64,000 nucleotides of DNA from Streptomyces vinaceus (GCF_008704935.1 NZ_CP023692.1:2179001-2243000); one strand, 5' to 3'; positions 55,228 through 64,000 are shown, counted from the stretch's first letter. Notes: generated by a model from the letters alone, not told the origin. Numbers and translations: made by a program.

Positions 55228-58200
55228 GTGCAGGGACGATTCAAGAGGGATGGCAGCGCTGCGGCGGAGCAGGAGCCGCGCGGCGGGACCGACCGTGGCT
55301 CCTCGCCCCAGCACGCCCAGAACCGCGGGCCGGCTGTCGAAGGCGCAGGCCCCGACTCCTCCACCACGGTGAACGCGGTGAAGGGGAAGGCGCGCCTCAA
55401 GCCCCGGGGCAAGGCCAAGGGCGAAGAGCCGGCCGACAAGGACGTGGCGATACCGAAGGCCCCCAGCGGGCCCGGTTCGCGACTGGCCATGCAGAACTGG
55501 CGCATCAGCACGCGACTCGTGTCGCTGCTGACGCTGCCGGTCGTCGCCGCCACCACGCTCGGTGGCTTCCGCATCAACGACTCGCTCAACGACATCAACC
55601 AGCTGGAGCACATGCAGCTGCTGACGACGATGACCCGGCAGGCCACCAACCTGGCCGCCATGCTCCAGGAGGAGCGGGACAAGTCGGCGGGTCCGCTGTC
55701 GGTCGACAAGTCGGGCAAGCCCAACAGCCTCGTCGTGGGTGTACGCGACCAGACCGACGCCGCAGCCAAGGCCTTCCAGGCCGCGACGGACAAGGTCGAC
55801 AGCGCACAGGACAAGGACGACACCCTCAAGTCGATCCGCAACAACATCCTGCAGATCGGCCGCCAGCTCACCGGCATCGAGGAAATCCGCAAGAAGGCGT
55901 ACCAGAACGGCGCCCAGCAGACCGTCACCGAGTACAACGCGCTGATCGTCTCGCTGCTCTCGCTCTCCCAGGACATGGCGCAGGCCACCTCCAGCCCGGA
56001 GATGATCAAGCGCACGCGCGCCCTGGCGGCCTTCTCCTCCGCCAAGGAGTACGCCTCGATCCAGCGCGCCGTCATCGCCGCCTCGCTCCCCGAGAGCAGC
56101 GATCACCCGGGCTCGCTCACCGAGAACGACCGCCTCTACGCCCTCTCCGCGCTCCGCGGCGAGAGCCAGGCGAAGAAGACCTTCGAACTCGTCTACCAGG
56201 GCAAGCCCGAGGAACTCCTCGCGGCGCTCGGCGACGGCAACACGGAGATCGGCACCGCCGACCACTACGCACGCCGCGTCCTGAGCACCCAGGGGCAGTT
56301 CGGCAAGGAGAAGAACCGGTCCTGGATGGACTGGTACGACGCCGACGACACCAAGCTCCAGGCGATGAAGGTCATCGAGCTGACCCTGCTCGAAGACATG
56401 GAGCAGAAGGCCCGCGAGCTCAAGAACAGCTCGCAGCAGGACGCCATCATCAACGGTGCCCTGATCCTCCTCGTCCTCGGCGTCTCGCTCGTCGGCGCCT
56501 TCGTCATGGCCCGGTCCATGATCCGCTCGCTGCGCCGCCTGCAGGACACGGCCACGCGCGTCGCCCAGGACCGTCTGCCCGAGCTCGTCAAGCAGCTCTC
56601 CGAGTCGGACCCGCAGGACGTGGACACCTCCGTGGAGTCCGTCGGCCTGCACACCCGCGACGAGATCGGCCAGGTGGCCGCGGCCTTCGACGACGTGCAC
56701 CGCGAGGCCGTCCGCCTCGCCGCCGAGCAGGCCCTCCTGCGGGGCAACGTCAACGCGATGTTCACCAACCTCTCGCGCCGTTCGCAGGGCCTCATCCAGC
56801 GCCAGCTCTCGCTCATCTCCGAGCTGGAGTCGCGCGAGGCCGACCCGGACCAGCTGTCCTCGCTCTTCAAGCTCGACCACCTCGCGACCCGTATGCGCCG
56901 TAACGGCGAAAACCTCCTCGTCCTCGCGGGCGAGGAGCCGGGCCGCCGGTGGACCCGCCCCGTCCCGCTCGTCGACGTGCTCCGCGCCGCGGCGTCCGAG
57001 GTGGAGCAGTACGAGCGCATCGAACTCGCGTCGGTGCCCGGCACCGACGTCGCCGGCCGCGTCGTCAACGACCTCGTGCACCTCCTCGCCGAGCTGCTGG
57101 AGAACGCCACCTCGTTCTCCTCCCCGCAGACCAAGGTCAAGGTCACCGGTCACGCGCTGCCCGACGGGCGCGTGCTCGTCGAGATCCACGACACCGGCAT
57201 CGGCCTCTCCCCCGAAGACCTCGCCGCGATCAACGAGCGGCTCGCTTCGCCGCCGACCGTGGACGTCTCCGTCTCCCGCCGCATGGGTCTGTTCGTGGTC
57301 GGCCGCCTGTCCCTGCGACACGGCATCCGCATCCAGCTGCGCCCCTCCGACTCGGGTGGTACGACGGCCCTCGTCATGCTGCCGGTGGACGTCGCCCAGG
57401 GCGGCAAGAAGCCGGGTCCGATGCCGGGCCAGGGCGGCTCCGGCGCCTCGGGCTCCGGTGCGCCGCAGGGCATGCCGGGCGGTTCCGCGCAGGGTTCGGT
57501 CCCGGGCGGCGGCGCACGCCAGCCCGTCGGCGCCGGCCAGCAGCGCGGCCAGGTCTCCGGCGGCGGCCAGCGCGCCGCGCTGCCGGGCCGCGACGGCTCC
57601 GCCGGCCCGCAGGGCGGCCCCGGTGCGCGTCCGCAGCAGGGCGGCCCGAACGCCCGTCCGCAGGGCGGTCCGGGTATGACCGGCATGCCGGGCGCCCCGG
57701 CCTCCCAGGGCCAGGGCGGCTTCGCCGACGGTGCCTTCGGCGGCGGCGCGCCGCTGCCGGGCCGCGGTCCGGCCGGCGGTCCCGGCTCCCGTCCGATGCC
57801 CGCGCCCACCGCCTCCGGCCAGGGCGGATTCCCGCAGGGCAACGGCTTCGAGCGTCCTCAGAACCTCCAGGGCCCGCAGAACCCCCAGAGCCCCCAGAGC
57901 CCCCAGCAGCAGCCCGCTCCGACGGGCCCGGTCCCCTCGGTGCAGGCACCCGCCGCCCCGGCTCCGCGCGGCTCCCGGCCGCAGCTGCCGCCGCGCGGTG
58001 GCGCCGCGCGGCCGGAGCTTGCGGGCGCGGGCGGCGGTCCGGCCGGGATCCCGCAGACCACCAGCTGGGGCGCCGACCAGGCGCGCCACGGCGGCCACGA
58101 GGTCCCGCGCGGCCACGACGAGCTCTCGGGCCCCGGTTCGACGGCCGAGTTCGCCCGTCCGGACTTCAACGCCCCGCGCCCGCCGGCCGGCAACAGCACC

Positions 58201-58980
58201 ACCGGCCAGTTCGAGCGCCCCGACGTACGGGCCCCGCTGCCCCCGGCCGGCCAGAACATGTCCGCCACCGGGCAGTTCGAGCGCCCGGAGCCGCGCGGCG
58301 GCGTGGACCCGTCCACCACGGGCCAGTTCGCCCGTCCGGACTTCCAGGCCCCGCGGCCCGGCGGCCCCGGTGTGGGCGGATTCGCCGCCCCCCAGCAGCC
58401 GCAGGCTCCGCAGTTGCCGCAGGCCCACCAGCCGGAGGCGCTGCCGCCGGCCCAGAGCTCCGGCAACGAGCGCAGCCCGATCTTCGACACGCTGGAGTCG
58501 AACTGGTTCCACCAGGAGGGCCCGCAGGCCCCCGGTCAGGCACCGGTTCCCCAGCAGCCGCAGCAGTCCGCCCCGGCTCCGGCTTCCCAGCAGCGCCCGC
58601 AGCAGCCGCTGCCGCAGCGCGGCCAGGAGCCCGCGGCCGAGCCCGCCCCCGCGACGACCGGCAGCTCGCCGACCGTCAGCTGGCGGTCCTCGCCGAACGA
58701 CGAGCTGATGCGGCAGGCCGAGCGCGTGCGCCAGCCCGCCGCCGGCGGCATCACCACCTCGGGGCTGCCCCGTCGAGTGCCGCGGGCGAACCTCGTGGCC
58801 GGCACGGCGCAGCAGCAGTCCGACGCACAGTCGGGCCCGCAGGTCTCGCGAGCGCCGGACGACGTCCGTGGCCGTCTGACCAACCTCCGACGGGGTATCC
58901 AGCAGGGCCGTCAGGCCGGCAACAACGGCCCGGCGACCGGCAGTTACCACATCGACCCCACTTACCAGCAGGAGCGTTAG
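55228..58980 (+). CDS. cvnA1: Conservon sensor-kinase-like protein CvnA1
   Basis: 1250 residues from a GTG (VQGRFKRDGSAAAEQEPRGG). Cytosolic N-terminus of about 90 residues; membrane segments near 92-114 and 405-430 enclose a nitrate/nitrite-sensing-like external domain. HAMP follows. KLDHLATRMRRNGENLLVLA resembles a phosphoacceptor helix. The HATPase_c domain has the N-box LLAELLENATSFSSP (near 615), HDTGIGLSPEDL (654) and GLFVVGRLSLRHG (687). Residues about 725-1250 are a Pro/Gln/Gly-rich disordered tail with four TGQF(E/A)RP(D/E)-type repeats and a conserved GGITTSGLPRRVP C-terminus. Conservon proteins form a GPCR-like membrane complex with CvnB, C and D. Confidence 0.9.
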   Translation: MQGRFKRDGSAAAEQEPRGGTDRGSSPQHAQNRGPAVEGAGPDSSTTVNAVKGKARLKPRGKAKGEEPADKDVAIPKAPSGPGSRLAMQNWRISTRLVSLLTLPVVAATTLGGFRINDSLNDINQLEHMQLLTTMTRQATNLAAMLQEERDKSAGPLSVDKSGKPNSLVVGVRDQTDAAAKAFQAATDKVDSAQDKDDTLKSIRNNILQIGRQLTGIEEIRKKAYQNGAQQTVTEYNALIVSLLSLSQDMAQATSSPEMIKRTRALAAFSSAKEYASIQRAVIAASLPESSDHPGSLTENDRLYALSALRGESQAKKTFELVYQGKPEELLAALGDGNTEIGTADHYARRVLSTQGQFGKEKNRSWMDWYDADDTKLQAMKVIELTLLEDMEQKARELKNSSQQDAIINGALILLVLGVSLVGAFVMARSMIRSLRRLQDTATRVAQDRLPELVKQLSESDPQDVDTSVESVGLHTRDEIGQVAAAFDDVHREAVRLAAEQALLRGNVNAMFTNLSRRSQGLIQRQLSLISELESREADPDQLSSLFKLDHLATRMRRNGENLLVLAGEEPGRRWTRPVPLVDVLRAAASEVEQYERIELASVPGTDVAGRVVNDLVHLLAELLENATSFSSPQTKVKVTGHALPDGRVLVEIHDTGIGLSPEDLAAINERLASPPTVDVSVSRRMGLFVVGRLSLRHGIRIQLRPSDSGGTTALVMLPVDVAQGGKKPGPMPGQGGSGASGSGAPQGMPGGSAQGSVPGGGARQPVGAGQQRGQVSGGGQRAALPGRDGSAGPQGGPGARPQQGGPNARPQGGPGMTGMPGAPASQGQGGFADGAFGGGAPLPGRGPAGGPGSRPMPAPTASGQGGFPQGNGFERPQNLQGPQNPQSPQSPQQQPAPTGPVPSVQAPAAPAPRGSRPQLPPRGGAARPELAGAGGGPAGIPQTTSWGADQARHGGHEVPRGHDELSGPGSTAEFARPDFNAPRPPAGNSTTGQFERPDVRAPLPPAGQNMSATGQFERPEPRGGVDPSTTGQFARPDFQAPRPGGPGVGGFAAPQQPQAPQLPQAHQPEALPPAQSSGNERSPIFDTLESNWFHQEGPQAPGQAPVPQQPQQSAPAPASQQRPQQPLPQRGQEPAAEPAPATTGSSPTVSWRSSPNDELMRQAERVRQPAAGGITTSGLPRRVPRANLVAGTAQQQSDAQSGPQVSRAPDDVRGRLTNLRRGIQQGRQAGNNGPATGSYHIDPTYQQER

Positions 58981-59403
58981 TTGAGTTCGATGAGCCAGGC
59001 GGCACAGAACCTGAACTGGTTGATCACCAACTTCGTGGACAACACCCCCGGGGTGTCCCACACGGTGGTGGTCTCCGCCGACGGCCTCCTTCTGGCGATG
59101 TCCGAGGGCTTCCCCCGGGACCGCGCCGATCAGCTGGCGGCCGTGGCCTCCGGTCTGACGTCGCTGACCGCAGGAGCCTCCCGCATCTTCGAGGGCGGCG
59201 CCGTCAACCAGACCGTCGTCGAGATGGACCGGGGATTCCTCTTCCTCATGTCCGTCTCGGACGGCTCCTCCCTGGCCGTGCTCGCGCACCCCGAGTGCGA
59301 CATCGGCCTCGTCGGCTACGAGATGGCCCTCCTCGTGGACCGCGCCGGCAGCGTCCTCACTCCGGACCTGCGCGCGGAACTCCAGGGAAGCCTGCTCATC
59401 TGA
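58981..59403 (+). CDS. cvnB1: Conservon roadblock/LC7 protein CvnB1
   Basis: 140-residue roadblock/LC7-domain protein, the likely activator or GAP-like partner of the CvnD GTPase. TTG is the probable start because AGGAG lies six bases before it; the ATG at 58990 is too far from it. AAQNLNWLITNFVDNTPGVS and LLAMSEGFPRDRADQLAAVA are typical. It begins at the base after the cvnA1 stop. Confidence 0.95.
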   Translation: MSSMSQAAQNLNWLITNFVDNTPGVSHTVVVSADGLLLAMSEGFPRDRADQLAAVASGLTSLTAGASRIFEGGAVNQTVVEMDRGFLFLMSVSDGSSLAVLAHPECDIGLVGYEMALLVDRAGSVLTPDLRAELQGSLLI

Positions 59404-59413
59404 CGCCACATCT

Positions 59414-59440
59414 CCCGGCCGGACGGTACTTCCGGCCGGG
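59414..59440 (+). terminator. Hairpin between cvnB1 and cvnC1
   Basis: A 10-bp stem (CCCGGCCGGA, 59414-59423, with 59431-59440) has a seven-base loop in the 150-bp cvnB1-cvnC1 gap. It may attenuate and set the stoichiometry of C and D relative to A and B. Confidence 0.5.
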
Positions 59441-59553
59441 GGACCGGGGGCCCGCCCCGGAACCCAGTACCCCCGACAGGCCGTCATACCGTCCCCCCAC
59501 CGGCCGCCCCGTCAGACGGCACGCTGACCACTGCTGTCCAGCCCGGAGGATCA

Positions 59554-59949
59554 ATGACCCCGCCCCCCGCCTACTCCGATGCGTACGGCGATTCGTCGTA
59601 CTCGGAAGGCGATCAGCCGCTCGTTCGCCCGTACGCGATGACCGGCGGACGGACCCGGCCCCGCTACCAGCTCGCCATAGAGGCGCTGGTCAGCACCACG
59701 GCCGATCCGATGCACCTGTCCGGCCTGCTTCCCGAGCACCAGCGCATCTGCACGCTGTGCCGCGAGGTCAAGTCGGTCGCGGAGGTCTCCGCACTGCTGT
59801 CGATGCCGCTCGGTGTCGCCCGGATCCTCGTCGCCGACCTGGCCGAGGCCGGAATGGTGGCCATCCACCAGCCGGGCAATGGAGAGGCCGGCGGCACGCC
59901 GGATGTAACGCTGCTCGAAAGGGTGCTCAGTGGACTTCGCAAGCTCTAA
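59554..59949 (+). CDS. cvnC1: Conservon DUF742 protein CvnC1
   Basis: 131 residues. GGAGGA lies near the ATG. LVRPYAMTGGRTRPRYQLAI (23-42) is the DUF742 core, and ICTLCREVKSVAEVSALLSM a winged-helix-like helix pair. Proposed to act as an effector or adaptor of the CvnD GTPase. The 3' end overlaps cvnD1 by 20 bases. Confidence 0.95.
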   Translation: MTPPPAYSDAYGDSSYSEGDQPLVRPYAMTGGRTRPRYQLAIEALVSTTADPMHLSGLLPEHQRICTLCREVKSVAEVSALLSMPLGVARILVADLAEAGMVAIHQPGNGEAGGTPDVTLLERVLSGLRKL

Positions 59950-60511
59950 TGGCGGAACCGCCCGCTCCACCACCTCCGCGAAGATCGTGGTGGCGGGCGG
60001 GTTCGGCGTGGGCAAGACCACGTTCGTCGGAGCCGTCTCGGAGATCAACCCGCTGCGCACCGAGGCCGTGATGACGTCCGCGTCGGCCGGTATCGACGAC
60101 TTGACCCACACCGGGGACAAGACGACCACCACGGTCGCCATGGACTTCGGCCGCATCACCTTGGACCAGGACCTCATCCTGTACCTGTTCGGCACCCCCG
60201 GACAGGACCGCTTCTGGTTCATGTGGGACGACCTCGTCCGCGGCGCCATCGGTGCGATCGTGCTCGTCGACACCCGCCGTCTCGCCGACTGCTTCCCCGC
60301 GGTCGACTACTTCGAGAACAGCGGGCTGCCGTTCGTCGTGGCCCTCAACGGCTTCGAGGGACACCAGCCCTACACCCCCGAAGAAGTGCGCGAGGCCCTG
60401 CAGATCGGACCGGACGCCCCGATCATCACCACCGACGCCCGCCACCGGGCGGACGCCAAGAGCGCGCTCATCACGCTCGTCGAGCACGCCCTCATGGCCC
60501 GACTCAAGTAA
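59930..60511 (+). CDS. cvnD1: Conservon small GTPase CvnD1
   Basis: 193 residues, GTG start (VDFASSNGG). P-loop VVAGGFGVGKTTFVGAV at about 20-36; GTPGQDRFWFMWD contains the DxxG-like GTPGQ, so the catalytic position is Gln-containing; the guanine-specificity NKxD is replaced by VVALNGFEG. This is a Ras/MglA-type protein of the conservon branch. It is the last gene of cvn1. Confidence 0.95.
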   Translation: MDFASSNGGTARSTTSAKIVVAGGFGVGKTTFVGAVSEINPLRTEAVMTSASAGIDDLTHTGDKTTTTVAMDFGRITLDQDLILYLFGTPGQDRFWFMWDDLVRGAIGAIVLVDTRRLADCFPAVDYFENSGLPFVVALNGFEGHQPYTPEEVREALQIGPDAPIITTDARHRADAKSALITLVEHALMARLK

Positions 60512-60572
60512 CACGACCCGGGCGACGGCCCTCAAGGGGCACCACTCAAGTACCACGGGTTCTTCACAACGT

Positions 60573-60612
60573 GAGAGGGCGGGCTGTGTCATAGGACACG
60601 GCCCGCCCTCTC
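60573..60612 (+). terminator. Terminator of cvn1
   Basis: An 18-bp stem (60573-60590 with 60595-60612) has one G-U pair and a four-base ATAG loop, placed 61 bases after the cvnD1 stop. Confidence 0.92.
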
Positions 60613-60808
60613 GGTTCATAACGTTTCGACAGTGAATTAGCGCCAGTTGGATACAGGGCGCGGTCGAACGGTGCCGCTGCGCTCACAACTGGCTCCATTT
60701 TTGCCGCAGCTCGCTCTTTATGTCCGTTTTATGCGTGACATAAGGCTCTGTGAATGGCCGATTTCAACTGTTTGGAACACGGCCGTTAAGCGTGCTGGAA
60801 TTCAACTA

Positions 60809-60818
60809 ACTAGCTAGT
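60809..60818. repeat. Palindrome ACTAGCTAGT upstream of cvnA2
   Basis: A perfect 10-base palindrome lies in an AT-rich stretch 26 bases before the cvnA2 start. It may be an operator or overlap the promoter. Confidence 0.5.
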
Positions 60819-60844
60819 AGCACCGCCGGAAGGTTGTTGGTCGA

Positions 60845-63800
60845 GTGAGGCGAAGCAACTCAAGCCCCGCGGATGAACCCGCGCGCGGCAACTTCACCCC
60901 GCCGCAGCGTGCGGGTACGTCGCCCGTCGACGTACCCGTCGACCCGCCGGCGAAGAGCGGCAGCACCAGCAGGTTCTCCCCCCGCAACTGGCGTGTGCCC
61001 ACCAAGCTGAACGCGATCCTGCTCGTCCCCGTCCTCGTCGGACTGGTGATGGGCGGCTTCCAGGTCAAGGGATCCGTCGACCGCTGGAACGAGGCCAAGG
61101 ACGCCGAGAAGACGGCCCGCATCGTCCAGGCGGCGGCCGAATACGGCCAGGCCCTCCTCAACGAGCGCGACCTCACCGCCGAGCCGCTCCTCAAGGGCGA
61201 CCGGAACAACGAGGCCGTCGCAAAGGCATACGCGGCCACCGACGCCGCCAAGGAGAAGTTCGCCCAGGCCTCGAAGGACCTCCCCTCGAACTCGGGGCTG
61301 GAGCGCCGCCTGGAACTCTTCCACCAGGAGGAGCCCAAGCTGGCCGCCGTCCGCCAGTCGGCGTACGCCGCGCAGGAGACGGCGAAGAAGAACCCGCCCA
61401 GCGCCAACGGTCCCATCCCGACCGAAGAGGGGTACGTGCTGGTCCAGCACTACCTCATGACGTTCTCCAACGAACTCGGTCTGGGCACCGGCAACGTCAC
61501 CAGCTACGGCCGCATGGTCTACGCCGTCGAGCTGGCCAAGGCCGCGAACTCGCTCCAGCGCTCGGTCGGTACCCACCTCCTGGTGCGCCCCAACGAGAAC
61601 GAGGAGATCCGCAAGGCCCAGCTCGTCGCCTTCTCCTCGTACGCCTACCTCGAAGACATCGCGATCGGCGAATACGTCGCGGCCGGTACCGAGGACGACG
61701 TCAAGCGCCTCCAGGACGTCATGGGCAAGAAGTCCCAGGAGGGCGCCGAGAAGCTCGCGCTGGCCAAGCGCGCGGCCGAGCAGGCCGGCACCCCCTTCAA
61801 GGCGCCGCCGATCGTCAACAACTCCGCCCTCACCGGCATGACCGAGGCGATAGCCAGCGGCGAGAGCAAGAACAAGGTCATCGCGGGCGGCACCACGCCC
61901 CAGGCCTGGCAGGCCGGAGCCACCGCCAAGTTCGAGGGCTACGCCGAGATCGAGAAGGAGCTCCTCGGCAAGGCCGTGACCGACTCGGTCGCCGTCTCCG
62001 ACGAGGCCCGCAACGACGCCATCTGGACCGGCGCCATCGTGGTCGTCGCCCTGCTCGCCGCGTTCATCCTGGCCGCGATGATGGCCCGTCAGATGAGCAA
62101 CTCGATGCGCCGTCTGCGCACCGCCGCCTTCGACGTCGCCGAGCAGCGCCTGCCGATGCTCGTCGACCAGCTCTCGCGCACCGACCCGGGCAAGGTCGAC
62201 ACCCGTGTCGCGCCGATCCCGATCAACTCCCAGGACGAGATCGGCGAGGTCGCCCGCGCCTTCGACCAGGTCCACCGGGAAGCGGTCCGGCTCGCCGCCG
62301 AGCAGGCGCTCCTGCGAGGGAACGTCAACGCGATCTTCACGAACCTCTCCATACGCAACCAGTCGCTGATCGAGGGCCAGCTGACCCTCATCACCGACCT
62401 GGAGAACAACGAGGCCGACCCGGACCAGCTGGAGAACCTCTTCCGCCTGGACCACCTCGCCACCCGTATGCGTCGCAACGGCGAGAACCTCCTCATCCTC
62501 GCGGGTGAGGAACCGGGCCGCCGCTGGGACCAGCCGGTCCCCCTCGTCGACGTCCTGCGCGCCGCCTCCTCCGAGGTGGAGCAGTACGAGCGCATCGAGC
62601 TCTCGGGCGTCTCGGAGGCCGAGATCCACGGCCAGGCCGTGACCGACCTCGTGCACCTGCTCGCGGAGCTGCTGGAGAACGCCACGACGTTCTCCTCCCC
62701 CCAGACCAAGGTCCGCGTCAACGCCACGCGCCTGCCCGACGGCCGCGTCATGGTGGAGATCCACGACAAGGGCATCGGCCTCACCGCCGAGGACTTCGCG
62801 GACATCAACCACAAGCTGGCCAACCCGCCGACCGTGGACGCCGCGATCTCCCAGCGCATGGGTCTGTTCGTGGTCGGCCGCTTGGCGGACCGGCACAACA
62901 TCCGGGTCCAGCTGCGCCCCTCGGGCGAGGCCGCGGGCACCACGTCGCTGGTCATGCTCCCCGACGCGATCACCCACGGTGGTGGTGGCGAGGGCATCCC
63001 GGACGACGACTTCACGGTCTCCTCGATGATCCCGCAGCAGCAGACGCAGCACGCCGTCCCGATGCGCACGGCCGCCGAGCTGGGCTTCGACGACTCCCGC
63101 TACGAGGCGGGCGGCGCCGGCCAGCAGGGCGAGGACGCCGGGCTGAACCCGGTCGGCCGCTCCCTGGCCCAGCAGGAGCGCCGGGCCGCGCTCGAAGCCC
63201 AGGTGGGCTACGGGCAGGAGCAGCAGGGCGATTTCGCCGAGCAGGAGTATGCGGAACCCCAGCCCGAGCACGGCTACCAGCCGTACCAGGAGTACGAGCA
63301 GCAGCCCGAGCAGGGTTACGACGGCTCGTACGACTCCCGGCAGCCCCACGGGGCCCAGCAGGGCTACGAGGCGTACCCGCAGCAGGACTACGGTTATCCG
63401 GAAGCCGGATACCAGGATGGCCGGCAGGACGCCCCGGCGTACGACGGCGGTTACGCATCCCAGTCCCCGCAGGCGGAGTGGCCCGAACAGAACAGCTATT
63501 CCGGCGGCTACCAGCAGGGCTACGGGACCGAATCGGAACCACAGTCCGCTCCCGAACCCGCCGCGGACCGCGTAGGCTTCGACCGTCCGGGCGCCGCTGC
63601 CGACACCGGCCACGAAGTGACCGGAGCGGGCCTGCCGCGCCGCGGCAGCCAGCAGCAGTGGCAGCCGGCGCAGAAGGAAGCGGAGTCCACCGGATCCCTC
63701 TTCGAGCAGCGGCCGCAGCGACAGCAGCAGCCCGCGGCGGCGGAGCAGGCCCCGGAGGGTGGCGGCGCAGGCGACGACTGGCGCTCGAACAACGACGAGC

Positions 63801-64000
63801 GCTGGCAGCAGGCCGCCAAACTCCGTGAGCCGAAGGCGGGCGGGATCACCCCGTCCGGTCTCCCTCGGCGTGTGCCCAAGGCCAACCTGGTCGAGGGCGC
63901 GGCGGAGACGACCCCGCAGGGCGGCCCCCAGGTCTCCCGCGCACCGGAGGACGTCCGCGGCAGGTTGAGCAACCTGCGGCGCGGTGTCCAGCAGGGACGC
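60845..64000 (+). CDS. cvnA2: Conservon sensor-kinase-like protein CvnA2, 3'-truncated by window edge
   Basis: 1052 codons are visible; the gene continues past the window. The GTG start (VRRSNSSPADEPARGN) has GGAAGG 11 bases upstream. Membrane segments lie near 49-73 and 392-414. HAMP is followed by RLDHLATRMRRNGENLLILA, N-box LLAELLENATTFSSP, HDKGIGLTAEDF and GLFVVGRLADRHN. The Gln/Tyr/Pro-rich tail begins near 705. A motif GGITPSGLPRRVPKANLV at about 999-1016 matches the end of CvnA1, so only a few dozen residues are probably missing. cvnB2-C2-D2 should follow. Confidence 0.93.
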   Translation, partial: MRRSNSSPADEPARGNFTPPQRAGTSPVDVPVDPPAKSGSTSRFSPRNWRVPTKLNAILLVPVLVGLVMGGFQVKGSVDRWNEAKDAEKTARIVQAAAEYGQALLNERDLTAEPLLKGDRNNEAVAKAYAATDAAKEKFAQASKDLPSNSGLERRLELFHQEEPKLAAVRQSAYAAQETAKKNPPSANGPIPTEEGYVLVQHYLMTFSNELGLGTGNVTSYGRMVYAVELAKAANSLQRSVGTHLLVRPNENEEIRKAQLVAFSSYAYLEDIAIGEYVAAGTEDDVKRLQDVMGKKSQEGAEKLALAKRAAEQAGTPFKAPPIVNNSALTGMTEAIASGESKNKVIAGGTTPQAWQAGATAKFEGYAEIEKELLGKAVTDSVAVSDEARNDAIWTGAIVVVALLAAFILAAMMARQMSNSMRRLRTAAFDVAEQRLPMLVDQLSRTDPGKVDTRVAPIPINSQDEIGEVARAFDQVHREAVRLAAEQALLRGNVNAIFTNLSIRNQSLIEGQLTLITDLENNEADPDQLENLFRLDHLATRMRRNGENLLILAGEEPGRRWDQPVPLVDVLRAASSEVEQYERIELSGVSEAEIHGQAVTDLVHLLAELLENATTFSSPQTKVRVNATRLPDGRVMVEIHDKGIGLTAEDFADINHKLANPPTVDAAISQRMGLFVVGRLADRHNIRVQLRPSGEAAGTTSLVMLPDAITHGGGGEGIPDDDFTVSSMIPQQQTQHAVPMRTAAELGFDDSRYEAGGAGQQGEDAGLNPVGRSLAQQERRAALEAQVGYGQEQQGDFAEQEYAEPQPEHGYQPYQEYEQQPEQGYDGSYDSRQPHGAQQGYEAYPQQDYGYPEAGYQDGRQDAPAYDGGYASQSPQAEWPEQNSYSGGYQQGYGTESEPQSAPEPAADRVGFDRPGAAADTGHEVTGAGLPRRGSQQQWQPAQKEAESTGSLFEQRPQRQQQPAAAEQAPEGGGAGDDWRSNNDERWQQAAKLREPKAGGITPSGLPRRVPKANLVEGAAETTPQGGPQVSRAPEDVRGRLSNLRRGVQQGR

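Larger units (their letters stand above)
60512..60844. other. cvn1-cvn2 intergenic region
   Basis: 333 bases. It holds the cvn1 terminator (60573-60612) and then an AT-rich segment to 60840 with the perfect palindrome ACTAGCTAGT (60809-60818), probably within the cvn2 promoter. No gene is visible. Confidence 0.6.

Noticed and set aside
55225..59487. 1420-codon open frame antisense to cvnA1
   Set aside because: It mirrors the GC-rich codons of cvnA1, which has clear kinase motifs. The antisense product is low-complexity Gly/Arg-rich with no domain.
60845..64000. Frameshifted or broken cvnA2
   Set aside because: The frame is open from the GTG to the window edge with all domains in order. It is simply cut by the edge.

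Overview
The window is high-GC actinobacterial chromosome, almost certainly from a Streptomyces. Third codon positions are strongly G/C, GTG starts are common and TTG is used at least twice. The gene set matches the conserved Streptomyces core: amtB-glnK-glnD, nsdA, glcP, a long smc, rnc (absB), hupS, ndgR-leuCD and tandem conservons. The order corresponds, reversed, to roughly SCO5540-SCO5596 of S. coelicolor; this is recalled, not searched. There is no sign of phage, insertion sequence, CRISPR or recent transfer.

Layout. (1) 1-4233, minus strand: a translation and export block, rpsP-khpA-rimM-trmD-rplS-sipW, preceded by an HExxH/zinc-ribbon protein. (2) 4377-10347: proS with a strong terminator, a small methyltransferase (+), an FtsH-type protease, and ffh. 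(3) 10455-16430, minus: the nitrogen cassette amtB-glnK-glnD with a recognisable GlnR box, then the differentiation regulator nsdA. (4) 16815-27645: a degenerate Prim-Pol protein (+), ftsY (-), an NCS1 permease (+), an LLM flavin oxidoreductase (+), glcP (-), smc (-) and a small coiled-coil protein (-). (5) 27996-34890: acyP, a secreted CAP-domain protein, an HxlR regulator, then the minus-strand series rsmD, coaD, a DivIVA-like protein, DUF177, rpmF, rnc and mutM. (6) 34988-41723: recG and a DAK/FakA-like protein (-), rpmB (+), thiL-thiD (-), and a stand-alone Lrp ligand-binding domain (+). (7) 41744-47482: a DUF3515 lipoprotein, plsC-gpsA-ddl, cofC with an unusual in-frame C-terminal extension, hupS and a 75-residue protein. 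(8) 47620-50477: leuCD (-) divergent from the IclR-type regulator ndgR (+). (9) 50655-53599: five tRNA genes (three Glu-CTC, two Gln-CTG) next to gltX, the synthetase that should charge both kinds. (10) 53592-64000: an FAH-family hydrolase, a small peptide gene with a duplicated motif, and two tandem conservons. cvnA1-B1-C1-D1 is complete; cvnA2 runs off the right edge.

How the genes work together. SRP-dependent targeting (ffh, ftsY), signal peptidase and FtsH form a membrane-protein biogenesis and quality theme. GlnK, GlnD and AmtB form the nitrogen-sensing module. LeuCD and NdgR share a divergent promoter region carrying an operator-like palindrome. The cvn loci encode a membrane histidine-kinase-like protein, a roadblock protein, a DUF742 protein and a small GTPase, a bacterial GPCR-like signalling complex.

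Most unusual: an insertion of about 160-190 residues in the Smc hinge; a CofC reading frame that runs into a normally separate small domain carrying its own leaderless-type promoter; conserved C-terminal motifs on the disordered tails of both CvnA proteins, with TGQF repeats in CvnA1; a Prim-Pol protein lacking its metal-binding acidic pair; and a 56-residue peptide with two ANPRRT motifs divergent from cvnA1.
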